Source of the DNA: Bolinopsis microptera
Lineage: Eukaryota > Ctenophora > Tentaculata > Lobata > Bolinopsidae
Direction of reading: 5' to 3'
DNA: 64,000 nucleotides
Assembly: GCF_026151205.1 (NCBI RefSeq)
Contig: NC_087079.1
Coordinates: 15,314,445-15,378,444 of the forward strand
The notes beneath the pieces were generated by a model. It had not been told where the DNA came from, ran no database searches, and saw only the letters and a list, made by a program, of their open reading frames with translations. Below are positions 1-12,885 of the stretch, in pieces. Both the position numbers and the translations under genes were made by a program. Each line of letters starts with the position of its first letter. Position 1 is the first letter of the stretch.

Positions 1-67
1 ACTCTGCTGCGACTGACTATTAAGTTAGTAAAGTGCGGAGAATATTGAAGAATATTTTGAGTCTTAC

Positions 68-1251
68 CTTGATAGCTATCTCCCCTCTAGACTCCAGCTC
101 GTAGCCTCCGATCTTTGAGAGGGCATCGTACGCGTCGTCACTCATGTGAATCTTAAGAGGAAGACCGTTAGATTCCATCCTACTTGCGGTGTTGACGGTG
201 TCTCCAAAGAGGCAGTAACGAGGCATCTTCAGTCCTACCACTCCGGCACACACTGAACCTACAGAAATGTTCATTATTACGACGGGTTTTCCGTTTTAAC
301 ACGAGGAAAGTGAAGCTGGTATACGGTATAATATACCAAAGTCCGCGACAAGAGTTCAAAATTAGTTTACACTTCAGGTGAAACAGACGGACAGCCTGGT
401 AGTGGTAATGGGAAGGTTATTACCAGTGTGCAATCCTATCCTCAATCTGAGCTGAACATCAGGTTTGTGCCTCACTTTGAACTTCTTGACGAAGTTAAGA
501 AAGTCGAGACTCATATTGGCTATCTCAGCGACGTGTCTGTTTCCATTCCGGACGGGCAGGCCACTGACTACCATGTACGCGTCCCCGATTGTCTCCACCT
601 TGTACACGTCGTGACGTTCTACTATACCGTCAAACAGACTGTATAGGTCGTTTAGTAGATCCACAACCTGTTGAGGAGGTAAGCCATAAGGTAAAGGAGT
701 TATCAAAATAAAGATAAGTTCGTGAAAATAGTAGATTCAAGATTCAACTTAGGAGATAATGTGACTGCTAAAGGTTAATTAGTAAATGAAGTGTATCGAT
801 GGATCAGAGAGAAGGAGGGGAGCAAATTGTTGTAACCTGGAATGGTGTTGATTGAGAGCTGAGATCTGTAAATCCGACAATATCTGAGAAATATATCGTA
901 ACTTCATCATAAGCCTGAGGGGCGACTGGCTCTCCTTGCTTCAGTTTCTCTGCTATCGGCCTGAAGATAAGTAGTACCTGTTATTATACTAGAGAGTTAT
1001 TATTTTTGTATGACCGGCTTAATCAGGAATAGGGAGAAAGTGACAATTAAACAAATAAAATTGGCAACCAAAGGTTACGGACGAAATTTTAAATTTCAAA
1101 ATTATCTTACTTCGGAAGCATTCTACATAGAAGGTTGTCAGCTTTTTCTTTCTCGATGGCAAGCTGTTCACTCCGCTCAGCAACCAATTCCTCAAGGTTA
1201 TCAGTGTATTGTTCCATCATTTTTATCATTCGATCAGTTATTGATCTCTGC
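68..1251 (-). CDS. Receptor guanylyl cyclase exons 15-18: dimerisation helix and catalytic domain
   Basis: Exon 15 (1251-1111) encodes the coiled-coil linker, with [20 protein letters not shown]. Exons 16-18 encode the class III cyclase. Two metal-binding aspartates are present (FSDIVGFT and [10 protein letters not shown]). The guanine-selecting Glu (VETIGD) and Cys (RYCLFGD) are both present, as are the Asn and Arg of [11 protein letters not shown]. All key residues therefore look functional for GTP. The exon 17/18 junction gives [10 protein letters not shown], which is exactly the family sequence. The domain breaks off after GEIAIK at base 68, a short distance before the expected end, so at least one more exon lies left of the window. 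Confidence 0.95.
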
Positions 1252-4200
1252 CTAAAATATAAAAGCTGTTACCCACCAAGTTCTGTCATTGTCTACGAGA
1301 AGTATAGTAAATATCTAAATCCCTTAATATATATAAGTTAATACTAAAGCTCTAAAGGTTATGAAAGGTGTAGACCAGCTGTCACCCATGTTGTGCTCGC
1401 CAAGTAAGCAAGTAGCAATATCCATTAACCCAAAAGGGCATAACGGCTTTTGGCACACAAAAAACACGCAATTGTAACCAGAAATGTTAAGTAAGACGGT
1501 TACTAAATACTAGGGTTGTAAATTGACCAAACTCAAAAATGGGAACAATGCAAGAATGGAAGAGCGGGACAAAATAAAAGAGAAAGCCATAGAGATAAGA
1601 TACGGTGTATCTGCTATTTCATCAACTACGAACATTTTAGTGCAGTTTTGAAAATAAGATCAACAGAAGAGGTTCCTTTTATAGCAGCCACCCAAATGAA
1701 GTCGATGGTACTCATCATTCAAGTGGCTTCAAACTAGAATGTAGATAACGAAATGCTGTGTCCTTCTTACAAGCTGGATGAAAATGTTCCAAAATTAATC
1801 GTCTTACCGTCCACTGTGATTGTAAAGCGAATAAATTTATGTGACATCGTTTCGGGCACAGTATTACAAATTAAGGCGTTCGGAGGGCATATATATTTTT
1901 GAGGGATTATCTGAAATCAATCTTTCAAAACCCCCATTAGAATTTATTTTGTTAAACGGAGTAGAGGAATTCAACTAAAATCTTACTTTTGAGGTTGAAG
2001 GACGTGTAAGAAAGCTAGAATCTTGGGGAAGTCGGGTCTTGACAAGGGCTGTTCATCCCAACACATTTTTATTAATTCAGCAAAACCTTCAGTACATTCC
2101 AGCGGCATGTCAGGACGGAACGGTGGCACATATCCTTCCTGGACCTTCATCACTATCTCTGAAAAAGGGATTAATGATCAGTCGATTTGCTTTACAAACC
2201 ATTTTTACAAGACAAGTTTTCAAAGAGTGTTAAGATCTCACGACGTGATCTGGAGTATACAGTTATAAACTGTATGTTAACTGTACCTTTAGCAGAACAA
2301 TTTACATCTCCGTATGGAGTATTTTTCGACATGATCTCCGATACGATAATAGCAAAAGAGTAGATGTCTCCCTTCTGAGATCCGATCGCTCGTTCTGGGA
2401 TTGTTTCTCTTTGTCTCAGATGCTCTGGAGCCATCCATAACATATCTGATGAGGAATGAGGACATTTATTATTCATTATTCATTCATTTTCCAACTAATT
2501 TAACGATTGCAATGTCTAACCTAAATTCGCTGTGACCCTCAATATCGAGACCGTATATATATAGAGCCTTATGAAATTCTTGTAAATTAAAAATGGCCTA
2601 AACTTACCAAAGAATTTCCCATCTTCTGATTTGAGGGGATCTACTAAAGCATATGAAGACAAGAACTTCCTTAATCCATAATCTGTAAGCTTTAGCACCC
2701 AATGAGAATCAATTACACAGTTGCAGGACTTTAATCGACCGTGAAACTTTATAGGTGAGTTGTGTATAGCTTGCATACCCTGTAAAGCATTATCGTAAAT
2801 TATGAATCCCGATTCTACCTCATTTAGCATTCAAATGAGTAGCTATTTTCTTTTTCTCATAAACGTATTTTTGAGTGCCAAAAACTGAAACTATCTCAAC
2901 AAACCTTGCAAATGTCGAATATAAAGCTCATCTTGAACATGTCATCCAATTTGAGGTTTGAATCAGAGAGGACATCCTGTAGACTTCCTTTGCGATAGTA
3001 AACAGAAGCAAGGAAGAAGTTGTCTGGCACCTCGACACAGGACCCAATGTAGGGATTCAGATTCTGGTGGGTCAGTTCTCTGACCTGTGGTGAATAGAAC
3101 GTGTTTAGTCGCAATGTGCACTTCACAGATGTGAGTATAATTTTAAACTAAGCAGGAGATAATACCATGCACCTTAGAATACACTGTCGAAAAGAATTCA
3201 AACAAGGTTTTATCTATTGATATATAAATATAACTAAGATATAACTTGGTTAATACCTGCTTGAACTCTAGAATTATCTCATCTGTAACAGTGAAGTACT
3301 TAATATCAGTGTTGAGATACTTCAAGAAGGTGGGATTGTTCTTGTAGTACGCGACAATACCATGGTTGAGAGTGGCATCAGATGCTGTAGACATTCGGGA
3401 CATGCTCCGATCGACTGACCTGAACCTGCAGAACAATGATTTTGGTCAGATTAATCTACGTAATTGGTCTTATATTACAGGACACAGTGACCATTTGCAT
3501 AGCAGATTTGTGCAAATAACAACTAAAATCTATTGGAATCTTTTATTTGCCGGGAAGAATCATTTTGAATGGAGGTTGGTAGAAATGCAAGAACTATGGT
3601 ATATAAAGAGATCGTCATACCTGCCGGATTGCGCCGCGGCGTCCTTGAACTCAACATCGCAGCTTCGGATCTTCCAGAGACACCGATCTTGTAATCGCTG
3701 AACCTTGTTCCTCCACAGAAGAAAGACAATAAGAACTGATACAATTACCAGGAGGGTTACTCCTATAGGCAGGGTCACCAGCAGGATTGTTTTCTGAATA
3801 TCAGGCTCCGTACACAGTTCTCTGCCATCACCACATGCTGAAGGTGTGTTCTGCGGAGGGATAAGAGTTAATTAATTAATTAATTTGTAAATCGACCGTA
3901 CCTTATTATTGTCAGCCAGAATTACGGATTTATGTGAATAAATAAGGATTTTTCTAACGTAAGATTATAGGATTTTTACTAAAGGGCTGTAATTATGAGT
4001 GCAATCAATCACAACTTTTTATCTCCAAATGATTCAAATAATAGTAGTATGAAATAGAAATAGAAATCGTATCTTCTGAGCGAAAATGTATGGGTGGTGC
4101 ATGAAACTTTGCTGAGATTGTCCTTAATAGGAACCTATTTAATTGCGAATAATCTCTTGTGTTACATGCTGTGTGAATTTGATTATCATTCTAATCCTAA

Positions 4201-7200
4201 TATTAATAATATCCCATACATCAATGGGCTAATCATTCATTAAAATTTGGTACGGGATTTGAAATCGAAAGAAGATTCGATAATCAATTTTAATTAATTG
4301 TGTGACCAAGTGAAGATTAATTAAGGGTCACTTGGTCACTACTAGGCTTTTATTTACATACTGGGCCTACAGTAGTATAATCCTGGATCAAAACCTGTAG
4401 ATAAAATGTCGGATTTATCACCAATGTGTTAAATAATGGGACATCCAGAAATGTTACACTATGGGATAAAAATGACAAAGGCCTCCTTAACAACTGCCTG
4501 TGTGGAACCATTACGTAAATATACAGACTAGAACGAATTACGGTTTCGGATATGTACACTGTCCTTATATAAGTATATAACAACGTTTCTAGTAACAAAC
4601 TTCTCTTGCATCTAATAACCGTTTAAAATTAACGATTTGGTTCCATTTGAGTGCAGTCAAATAAAAAGTACTTCCAACTTACATCCGAACCGTCGTTCCA
4701 CTGAAAAGTGGCGTCCTGAACCAACTTTAGCTTGCCAGTGGAGTCCGTCTCAAAGATAGGGACCAAGTAGATGGTGCCGTCCACAACTTGAGCCTGAAAC
4801 ACTTCCAAAGAGGTCTTCCTGTCTGCATTAGCATCAAACTTCACTTGTCCTGATGCTCCCTCAAATAGGTCCAGTGTTGATATTACCTAAAATATCAAAA
4901 TTTAGTGAAGATTAAGAAGAAGTTTAGTTATCATGTTTGCGATCCGCACCTGAGAAGTAGCTATCATCCGTATAAAGACTGAAAGTTTAACTTGCGAAAT
5001 TATTTTCTTCAAAACAGAATGAAATCATTGAAATCAATCGCACGCCCATTTAGTAATTTTTGTGCACATGATGAGATAATGAATTCATACATTAAACTTC
5101 CTGCTCTACTGCTTCACAAACCTGAGCCATATTTGTTCCGTTCTTAATGAGTTTCTTAGCACCGGCCTCTTTTACTGCCAGCTCTTGCGAATCGTTCTCT
5201 AAGTAGTAATCATCTTTGATCTTTTTGGCTGCCATAGCGTAAGTCAGTAGTGAGTCGTACAGAGTCGCACTGTACACGTCTAACTGAGGAATTAGTAAAG
5301 TAATTAATCTTGCTAATTTGAATTTCAACACTTGCACCCTCGGTACCCTTGGTTTCGAAAGCCCTTCAAATAATACCTTATGAAATACCTTACCCTGATT
5401 CAGAAAATAAGCTAGTGAAGATTCTACCGGACAAACTTACAACGATGTCGGGTTTTCCTGTGATCTTGCGAACGTTATTAGTCAGATCTTGGAACATGGT
5501 GTTGTTGGGATTCTTCTGACTGAGCGATAGTAAGCCCCTGGTGTACTTTTGTGTGTCTGGAAGGAAGGCATAGTGATTAATCAAACAAAAGTTTAATCAA
5601 ATAAAGTATACCGACGGCTGATTTTAGTTTTGACACAATGGTAACCAGACCTATTAGTTTATATAACTGTGTGTTTGCCCATCATTAACGTTATTAAAAT
5701 ATAAGCATAAAATATTTGTCAACTCTCCAAATATTCTCTGCATGTCCATACCTAAATCTGAATTTTTACGATATCATCGATTTTATAATTTATTCGAAAG
5801 CAATGATTCCAGGGCAAATCTCCAACCTACCATTCTTAACCGTGGCTGTGGTCACTTCAAGTGAGATAAAAGCGCTCTCTTTAAAAGGGAAAGATGGTGT
5901 AGAGTGAGCGGTCTTCAAGAAAAGGATAACATCTGAGTCGTAAGCCAGGATCATGAACACTGAAAATAAAAATAAAATGAATTAAGGTGTTTATATCCCG
6001 CTCTCATATTATGATAAACAAACCAACACAAGGAAGGTTGCTAAACATACCAGAGTGGCATGCTGTGAAAGCTGTGCACAAATATCACATACAAGAACGT
6101 GGCTGGATTTACAGTCTTTCTCAGCTCTATAGATGAGTATGAAATACATATTTATGTCATCGGAAATCAGATTGAAGTTGATGTGGTAACTATGGTAACT
6201 ATGGTAACTGTGGTAACTATGGTAACTATAGTCACTATGGTAACTATGGTAACTATGGTAACTATAGTCACTATGGTAACTATGGTCCTACCTCTGACTT
6301 CATCCTTGCATTCTTTAAGAATATCTTTAGCAGTAGCCTCCTTCTCAGTAGCATCTGCAGTGTCGTCGAAATACCACACTTTGTAACACACGACTTTGAA
6401 TCCGTCCGGCATTCTGTCGTTGGTTTCACCCTCAAAGGCATTTTCTAATGTCTTCTTCAATTCGGCAGCAGCTTCCTGTGCAACAAGTTATGAATGTGGG
6501 TTTCTATTTTATAGGCTGAGCTCTTTATTAATAAAGTTACAGACATACTTCCGTATCACTTCTATGGTTCAAGAACCCTTTATAATTGTCGAGCCTATTT
6601 ACTAAAGATTCCAAATTTCAACCGTAAAAGGATTCAGTATTAAGGAAACATTGAAACACTTGAAGTTTTTAAAGAAATAAATCTTATAAAACTCCACCTC
6701 ATACAGGTTGATATTTCTGTAGATAATCCCAATCCGTTCCCAGCCCATGTGATCGACTATAGTAACCATGGGGCCACCGTTGGCACCGACACTGCTCACA
6801 GTTCGAGCGAATGTAGAGTACTCCTTTTTGTTACTCAGACTGTCCAGCGTGCAAGCATACGAGATCTGAAGTTTAGATGGGATTTTAAATATTTAATTAC
6901 CCAAAAATGACAGATAGTTACTGCAATGCCGACCATCTATTAATAGCTGGTCGGCATTGTAACTTTGTAGTTGCCCGCAAAATACTTGACAAATTTAAAC
7001 AATCCATAAATGTAGTAACAGTCTTAAACATGAGTTTAATTTGAATTAACGTACCATAGGTATATCGAAGCCTTCTTTGGAGGCGATGTAAGCAGTGTTC
7101 TTACAGACTTCAGAGCACCCGGGTCCAATGAAACCGTCCACCCTGGCACTGAAAACATTTAGATTAATATCAACAAAACATAACACATCTTTCGATTGAA

Positions 7201-7581
7201 AATGTTACAACCCGAAGCAAACAAACAGTTTAGACTTATTTAGATTTGAATCCCCCCGACGGTCCACATAACGGACTATTTCCGTCCTTCCATAACAACT
7301 TACTCCACTCCATCGCTCTGATCCACGTCCACCACCCTACGAGTACTCTGTATCAGCCCCGTCTTGGTGTTACACTTTGCGTGAATGTACTCTAACTCTA
7401 TCTTTATCCCCTGGTCCCTCAAAATGTTATCTCTGGCGTACTCGAGCGTCTCATTTGCCTTTATCGGCCACACTTGGTTTTCTTCCCCGACTTCTAGGAT
7501 AGCCCCGACTTTGAAGGATAGTTCAGAGAGGAGGGGAGAAGGGAGGAGGAGTAGGAGGGTGGAGAGGAGTGTGCACATCAT
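68..7581 (-). CDS. Receptor guanylyl cyclase (natriuretic-peptide-receptor-like), C-terminus off window
   Basis: Single-pass membrane receptor that would make cGMP from GTP on ligand binding. Exons, in transcript order: 7581-7304, 7148-7055, 6865-6698, 6475-6292, 5959-5831, 5556-5441, 5283-5122, 4886-4683, 3850-3621, 3425-3257, 3084-2905, 2779-2608, 2445-2287, 2158-1987, 1251-1111, 960-837, 667-424, 258-68. All are bounded by AG/GT and keep one reading frame, giving about 1,039 residues. That is close to the usual length of the family, and the final exon is missing to the left. Domain order: signal peptide, ANF-receptor ectodomain, transmembrane helix, kinase-homology domain, coiled-coil linker, class III cyclase. 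The start is the first Met of [19 protein letters not shown]; the second Met is equally possible. Family assignment is firm from many motifs. The ligand and exact orthologue are unknown. Confidence 0.95.
1987..3425 (-). CDS. Receptor guanylyl cyclase exons 10-14: kinase-homology (pseudokinase) domain
   Basis: Residues about 523-806. Recognisable pieces are [90 protein letters not shown] and a final [15 protein letters not shown]. The HRD catalytic aspartate is absent (the loop reads HGRLKSCNC) and the DFG position reads DYG. This is the normal receptor-cyclase pattern of an ATP-binding but inactive kinase. Exon 14 is extended to 1987 rather than the earlier possible donor at 2004, because that gives a GTAAGA donor and restores phase 2 into exon 15. 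Confidence 0.93.
3621..3850 (-). CDS. Receptor guanylyl cyclase exon 9: juxtamembrane cysteines and transmembrane helix
   Basis: Residues about 446-522. The exon opens with a short cysteine-containing extracellular stalk ([16 protein letters not shown]). About 24 hydrophobic residues follow ([20 protein letters not shown]), then a basic stop-transfer stretch ([11 protein letters not shown]) and the motif [10 protein letters not shown]. This WxI segment leads into the kinase-homology domain in receptor cyclases. It joins the previous exon in phase 0 and the next in phase 2. Confidence 0.93.
4683..7581 (-). CDS. Receptor guanylyl cyclase exons 1-8: signal peptide and ligand-binding ectodomain
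   Basis: Residues 1 to about 445. A hydrophobic leader is followed by an ANF-receptor (periplasmic-binding-protein-like) fold. Family landmarks include [11 protein letters not shown] in exon 2, SYACT and FARTVSS then GWERIGIIY in exon 3, ILAYDSDV in exon 5, [15 protein letters not shown] and NGTNMAQ in exon 7, and [19 protein letters not shown] in exon 8. The exon 1 donor is placed at 7304 because phase 2 there restores the frame into exon 2. The intron between exons 4 and 5 carries a 9-bp minisatellite. Cysteines in exons 1-3 probably form the disulphides usual in this ectodomain (inferred from the family). Confidence 0.93.
6184..6288. repeat. 9-bp minisatellite (GGTAACTAT)n in a receptor cyclase intron
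   Basis: About eleven copies of GGTAACTAT with single-base variants (GGTAACTGT, AGTCACTAT). It lies inside the intron between receptor exons 4 and 5 (minus strand) and runs to within a few bases of the exon 4 donor at 6292. Open frames through it are repeat artefacts. Confidence 0.93.
6924..6959. repeat. 12-bp-arm hairpin in a receptor cyclase intron
   Basis: CAATGCCGACCA (6924-6935) and its exact complement TGGTCGGCATTG (6948-6959) flank a 12-base loop. After a 2-base bulge the pairing continues for four more pairs (GTTA/TAAC). It lies in the intron between exons 2 and 3. No function is evident. Confidence 0.8.
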
Positions 7582-7649
7582 GGTTTCATGGTGGGTGGTA
7601 GGGAGATGGTTCTTGCTGCATAATACACCCTACACTCATGTGGAACTTT

Positions 7650-9510
7650 ATCAATATGGGATAACTAGAACAATGTTTCTAAATATTTTTTACTCAGTTA
7701 TGTAACAGTAGCAGTTTATAAAATTTCCTCCAGATGTGGTAGTATAGAAGAGAAAAAAAAGGCCATGTCAGAAAAACAACCCATCAAAACTAAGAATCAA
7801 ACTAGATAAATAGCGCGTCAACCCGCTTAAGAAGGTTTACATAAGAAGATGCTTGGTGAATACTGCATAGGAAACTATAGAAAAGAACATATTTAAGGAG
7901 TAAGAAAATGCAAGCTAATTATGCAATCCGGAAAAAGGTGTTACCAACCAACTGGTCACCAATTAGAATAGTCCATTAGACTATTTCCCAGCAGACGGCT
8001 CGTCCGTGTGTCAGACGATGAGAGAGATTAACAGCAATTAAAACAAGTTCTTTAAATCCTTATATTATGTAAACAAGATTTTGTGAAAGTTAAAAGAAAA
8101 AAGAAAGGTCACAGACGGTCACATGAGGTCTGAAAACAATTTAAGCATGCTAATTACCCGTTCTAAATGCTTATGAAAATACTTCATAAATCTTTAAACT
8201 CTGTTTTAACTGCTTCAAAGACCAATCGGAGCAGACTCCAAATGATTCGGTTGTTAATGTTATTGGATAAAAGTAATCATCATCAACGTATATCCTTGGA
8301 TACGTGGTTCACCAGCATGAAGAAAACGTGATAAAATCTTAACTCTGTATGTTTTCAATGCAAACAGGATTTGTAACAAGCTAATAGAAGAATGTCCGGA
8401 TACGTTTTGCCACTTGGAGTTAGCAAGAGTTGCTATAAAGTACCAGCTCGTCTAAACAAAAGTCTTAAACGTTTTAAACTTCCTAACCGCAACCAAAACA
8501 TTTCCAATGATGGCCCCTTGTGGCAGAATCGTAAGCTGTGACCTGCCTTGAATTGCTCCAGAGACCTATCACAAGGATTATAACGATATTCAACATATAC
8601 ATAATAATATGATATATAATATATGCGTGTCAATAGAAGTAGAACCAATCATCAGCAAGAGGGTCATGCAGATTCGACAATAAAGCGTTTATCTAAAGAC
8701 GTTCTCGGGAAGCTGCCGCCAGTTCTGTGTGCACTTACACTAGTGTGGTTGTTAATCAAGGTCAGATTTGAAACGAACGAAGAAATAATAAAAATAAATA
8801 AATGGATTTTACTTTGGTTCCTCAAAGTTCATTTTCCGGTAAATTGTTCGAATATTAAAGTACCTAACAAAGTAACAACGAAGTATTTAATGATCTTAAA
8901 ATGTATTTATTTATTAAAATAATTATATAAATAATTGAATAGATATTATACTGGTTCCACGAAGTCCAATTCAGTCGGGTTTATTGTCTGGGAATTTCCT
9001 TGAAAGTTAATTGACAGTAACGTATTTAATTATTTAGAAATTTACTAATTTATTATTTATTAAAGTCCTATTCAGTCGAGTTTATACTTCATGGCTGTCA
9101 ACAAAAAGGCTGACAACCCAGAACGCGTCCAACAGGTTCAACACTAGTGCTCAAGGGAATAATAAATAGTTTAATTTTTACGAAAAAGCCGCTAGTACGC
9201 TGATAATTCCTTCCAGCACAGAAATTAAAGTAAACGGTAAAGTAAGATCGCACCTATGCTAATATTTGGAGCACAAAGGGTGCAGATGTGACTTTTTTCG
9301 GGTTTTGTTGACACTTGTAAAGAAATTGTGGAGTTCCGCAAATCTTTTCGACTCCATAATAAGATAATAGGAATCCATTTATTATTGCTCGATAAATTCC
9401 GTTCGAGCAAATATTACGTGTTTGGAGTCGAGTGTTGGAAAATAATAGTGACTATATCAGCATCACAACAAATAGAAACAATGATGATTTAAAGATCTAT
9501 AAACTATCTA
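7650..9510. other. Non-coding stretch upstream of the receptor cyclase first exon
   Basis: No exon, repeat array or RNA gene recognised. It should contain the promoter and 5' UTR of the minus-strand receptor cyclase, but I see no definable core element. A 25-base motif around CAGTCGGGTTTATTG (about 8962) recurs imperfectly at about 9062 (CAGTCGAGTTTATAC). Confidence 0.5.
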
Positions 9511-9511
9511 T

Positions 9512-9841
9512 ACTGGGGTTATTTCTAATGAGGCACTCTATGCTCGTTGTTATGTCACTCCCTTGTCTGTGAGAGTCTCTAAGTTTCGATGGAGAATGTT
9601 AGGACATATCTTAAGAGGACAGGAAGACTCACCAGCATACACCTCTATGTTATTTGCTATAAATTCTGATATTTTTATGGAAGGGAGACGGGGTAGACCA
9701 TGTTTAAACTTATTAGATGTTATTAGAAAAGACTTGACTAGTAGAAATCTTGATATTAGACTTAAGAATTTGACTGATTTCGAAGACCTTAGATTTTTAG
9801 CTTTAGATAGGGAGGAGTGGAAGAAGTTAGAGGATGGTTGA
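9512..9841 (+). mobile_element. LINE reverse-transcriptase C-terminal remnant
   Basis: The reading frame ends in a pattern typical of the extreme C-terminus of LINE ORF2 proteins. It reads NEALYARCYVTPLSVRVSKF, then RWRMLGHILRGQED, a glycine-rich GRRGRPCLNLLDVIRKDL and a final FLALDREEWKKLEDG before a stop at 9839-9841. The frame can be followed upstream to about 9512 without a start codon. No RT catalytic core is present, so this is a 5'-truncated copy. A T-rich stretch follows the stop. Confidence 0.75.
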
Positions 9842-9849
9842 TGTTTTTG

Positions 9850-12540
9850 TTTTCTTTTTTATGCGTTTTGATATCTATAAGGTGCCTAGGATGCTCTTTT
9901 AAAGAGATATTTCGTACTTTGAAAGATTTACTACTATAAACATAAGGTGCCCGGCACGATGTTCCCGATTCTACCTCGAATAAAAAACCCATAAAAGGCA
10001 AGTTTATTCGAGATATTCCAGTTGAAAACTTCAATGTCAGTAAATTTTTGAACAGCCTCCATAGTGGTAGTAATAGTAGTAATAATAGTCCATCGCAACA
10101 AAGTTAAATCGCTTATTAACTCCCCTTAAATATGGGAGCGGCCAACTGAAACTGATACTTCCAAATTGAGGTTCAGAATTACAGCCAGGTAGTTATTGAA
10201 TTCAATGGCAGTGACGATGAAACTTAAATAATTCCTTTCTAGTGAATCTGAAGTCATCATAGTAACTCGATTGAAGTAATGTAAATTTGTATTAACGATT
10301 CAATAAATTGTATGGACATGTTGAAAATCTGCAACCTGAACGGCGAACAAAGACATAAAAATCTTGATATCTCTTCAGTCTTCAGTTGAAATCAAATTGG
10401 GCTAATGGCCATGTGAACCATCGAACTTTTCACCATTCAGCTCTAAAAACAATTAAATTAATTTTCACTGCAAATCAACAAAAAGGTTGTGATCCAGGTT
10501 TTAAACAAAAGCGTCTTTAGTCCTGAGAAGTGAGGCACATCTACCACCCATAAACGAAAACAATTAAATTAATGAATATAAATTTAAAACAAAAGGTTAA
10601 GTCAATTGTTTGGACGAGATCAAATTGAACTGATGACAATGGAAGCCATCGAACCAATTAAAATTCAGGGTATTTTCTAAGAATAATTTCATAAAACATA
10701 AAACTATAATGAATGTGAACAAAAAGCTTCTGCTGAATCAAAAATGCCGTCTTCGTTTGAAGTGAACCAACCTTAATCAAAACACAATATAAGCAAACAA
10801 CTAGAAATCGACAGTGAGACGACAGATTTTATCTAATATCTTCTTGAACGGTTTAAATACAATCTGAAGCAAATATCTATTCCTGCTAAGCCATTATACT
10901 TGACAAAGATCAAGTTTTTTTAAGCAGGAGGAAGTTTTGCTTCTATTATTCCTAAATCAAATTAAAAGCGAATGATAATGCACCAAAAGCCATAATTAAA
11001 GCTTTAAAGGTAAGACCACAGAATATCAAATACATATTGTACTGCAAGGCCTCAAGGACTGTTCCAAATCAGCTTAGTTCACAGAATTTCAAGTACAGAA
11101 GGTGTTGGAAAGACAGCCTCAGCTCAGGACGACTTAGTTCACATAACATGATGAACAGTACGTGCTGCTCCTGCTCAGGACGGACCACTGTCCACCAGGT
11201 ACCTGAACAATACAGAGTAATCATCATCACCACCTCAACACAATGCTCATTAGCACTTCATCCTCAGTAAATACGATAAGCTTCCTAGGATACATATCTT
11301 AGGATACGTTTCTTGTTATCCAGCGCGAGAGGAGGAAACACTGTGAGGAGAGCTGGAAAGATGCCGTATTTAAGGAAATCTGGCGAACAGAGATAACGTG
11401 ATCATAATTAGAACTAATAGTATATTTGATACCGATTTCATAATCATTAATCACCTTCCAAACTCGGCATAATTCTTCAATTATTATTAGATCCGTTCAT
11501 ACCAGGCCCGACAGTCGTTTAAATCGCAACAAAATCTACCGAAAAACGAGGGAACATTTTTGAATTAAATTGATGAGATCTCGAGAATGACAATGCCCAA
11601 AGGCTTGAACTCTAATTACTAATCCATCAACTAAATGCTCGGGTTGGTGTTAATTCAACCGGAAAAATCTTGACAAAGCCAGAAAATGATCGCGCTGAGC
11701 GTCACTGTAAAATAAGTATGAACTTTCTTGGTACTGTCAGCGAAATATGGCATATTTCTAAGCACCAGGTTAAACTGAAAAGGTTCAAGTTTCAAAACAA
11801 TGACACAAACTCAGCTCGGAGAACAGTAGTAAAACTTGCAGCTGTGTCTGGACTAATACAGTAGTATTAACATTAGTATTTCTGACATACCAAGAAGAAA
11901 ATCGACTGAACATATCGCGAAGCTCCACCAAAACGCAACTATCTCCAACAAATAGCAGAAGAGCAGCTGCCGGCTCTTGACAGTATCGCATAACAATAAT
12001 CGCAGTAAAAGACTGACGAGCTCGGGCACACTCGTACAGCCCGAACAGTGCTTTAACAGAGGATTGTGATGTGTCACGTGATGCCCATATAAGGAGTTGT
12101 ATCACGTGATCTACCCTCACTACAGAGGATTAGACAGCATGCTAGGAGCTGCAAACCTCCCGGTACAAAGCCATATTAGGGCTACATTTCTGTTATACCG
12201 AGCTATATAATACATCAGTAATCTCAATCTTCTTACTAGATATGTACTTATATATATGAAGATATCTCCGTGTAGATCTGAAGTTTTGGGTGCAAATAGT
12301 TGTTCTCAAAGGATCCGATAAATTACAGGTGTCGGAGCAGGGTAATTATGTAGACAGAGCAGAGTATACCAGCGCAGATAATCGGGAGGTTACCAGATAT
12401 AAAAGTGGGTAAATACTTAACAAGCCGGGATGTTGACAGTTGTAGTTGGAGTAACCACGCGATTAATACCACCACAAGACTGCAAAATCTTGTTACTATA
12501 CTAGTATATATATCGGGCAAGAAACCGTGATGAGAGGTGG
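9850..12540. other. Non-coding stretch, no gene recognised
   Basis: AT-rich, with only short unconvincing frames. Diverged internal repeats occur: AAAACAATTAAATTAAT at about 10447 and 10557, and ATCAAATTG at about 10390 and 10618. Around 12075-12115, two CACGTGAT motifs flank CATATAAGGAG. This is promoter-like but has no gene attached. Confidence 0.5.
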
Positions 12541-12562
12541 ACCGGTGTGCACCTGGGTGACA

Positions 12563-12857
12563 CCCTGCCTGGTGATAGTAGAACTGTTAGTAATCTTCCT
12601 TTTTAAAGAAATCCTGCCTGGTGATAGTAGAACTGTTAGTAATCTTCCTTTTAAAAGAAATCCTGCATAGTAGAACTGTTAGTATAAATCTTCCTTTTTA
12701 AAGAAATCCTGCCTGGTGATAGTAGAACTGTTAGTGATCTTCCTTTTAAAGAAATCCTGCCTGGTGATAGTAGAACTGTTAGTGATCTTCCTTTTAAAGA
12801 AATCCTGCCTGGTGATAGTAGAACTGTTAGTGATCTTCCTTTTAAAAGAAATCCTGC
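12563..12857. repeat. 48-49 bp minisatellite, six units
   Basis: The unit begins CCTGCCTGGTGATAGTAGAA and ends CTTCCTTTTAAAGAAAT. One internal unit (about 12660-12705) has lost the GGTGA segment. The 48-bp period is a multiple of three, so the reverse strand stays open and yields a false repetitive protein. Confidence 0.93.
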
Positions 12858-12885
12858 ATGGCAATACAAGAACCTAATGCGTTTG

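Noticed and set aside
12540-12860. Minisatellites considered as CRISPR arrays
   Set aside because: Units are contiguous without unique spacers, and the genome is an animal one.
12651-12869. Repetitive minus-strand proteins across the 48-bp minisatellite
   Set aside because: The frame stays open only because 48 is a multiple of three. All strands show it, and it has no start context.
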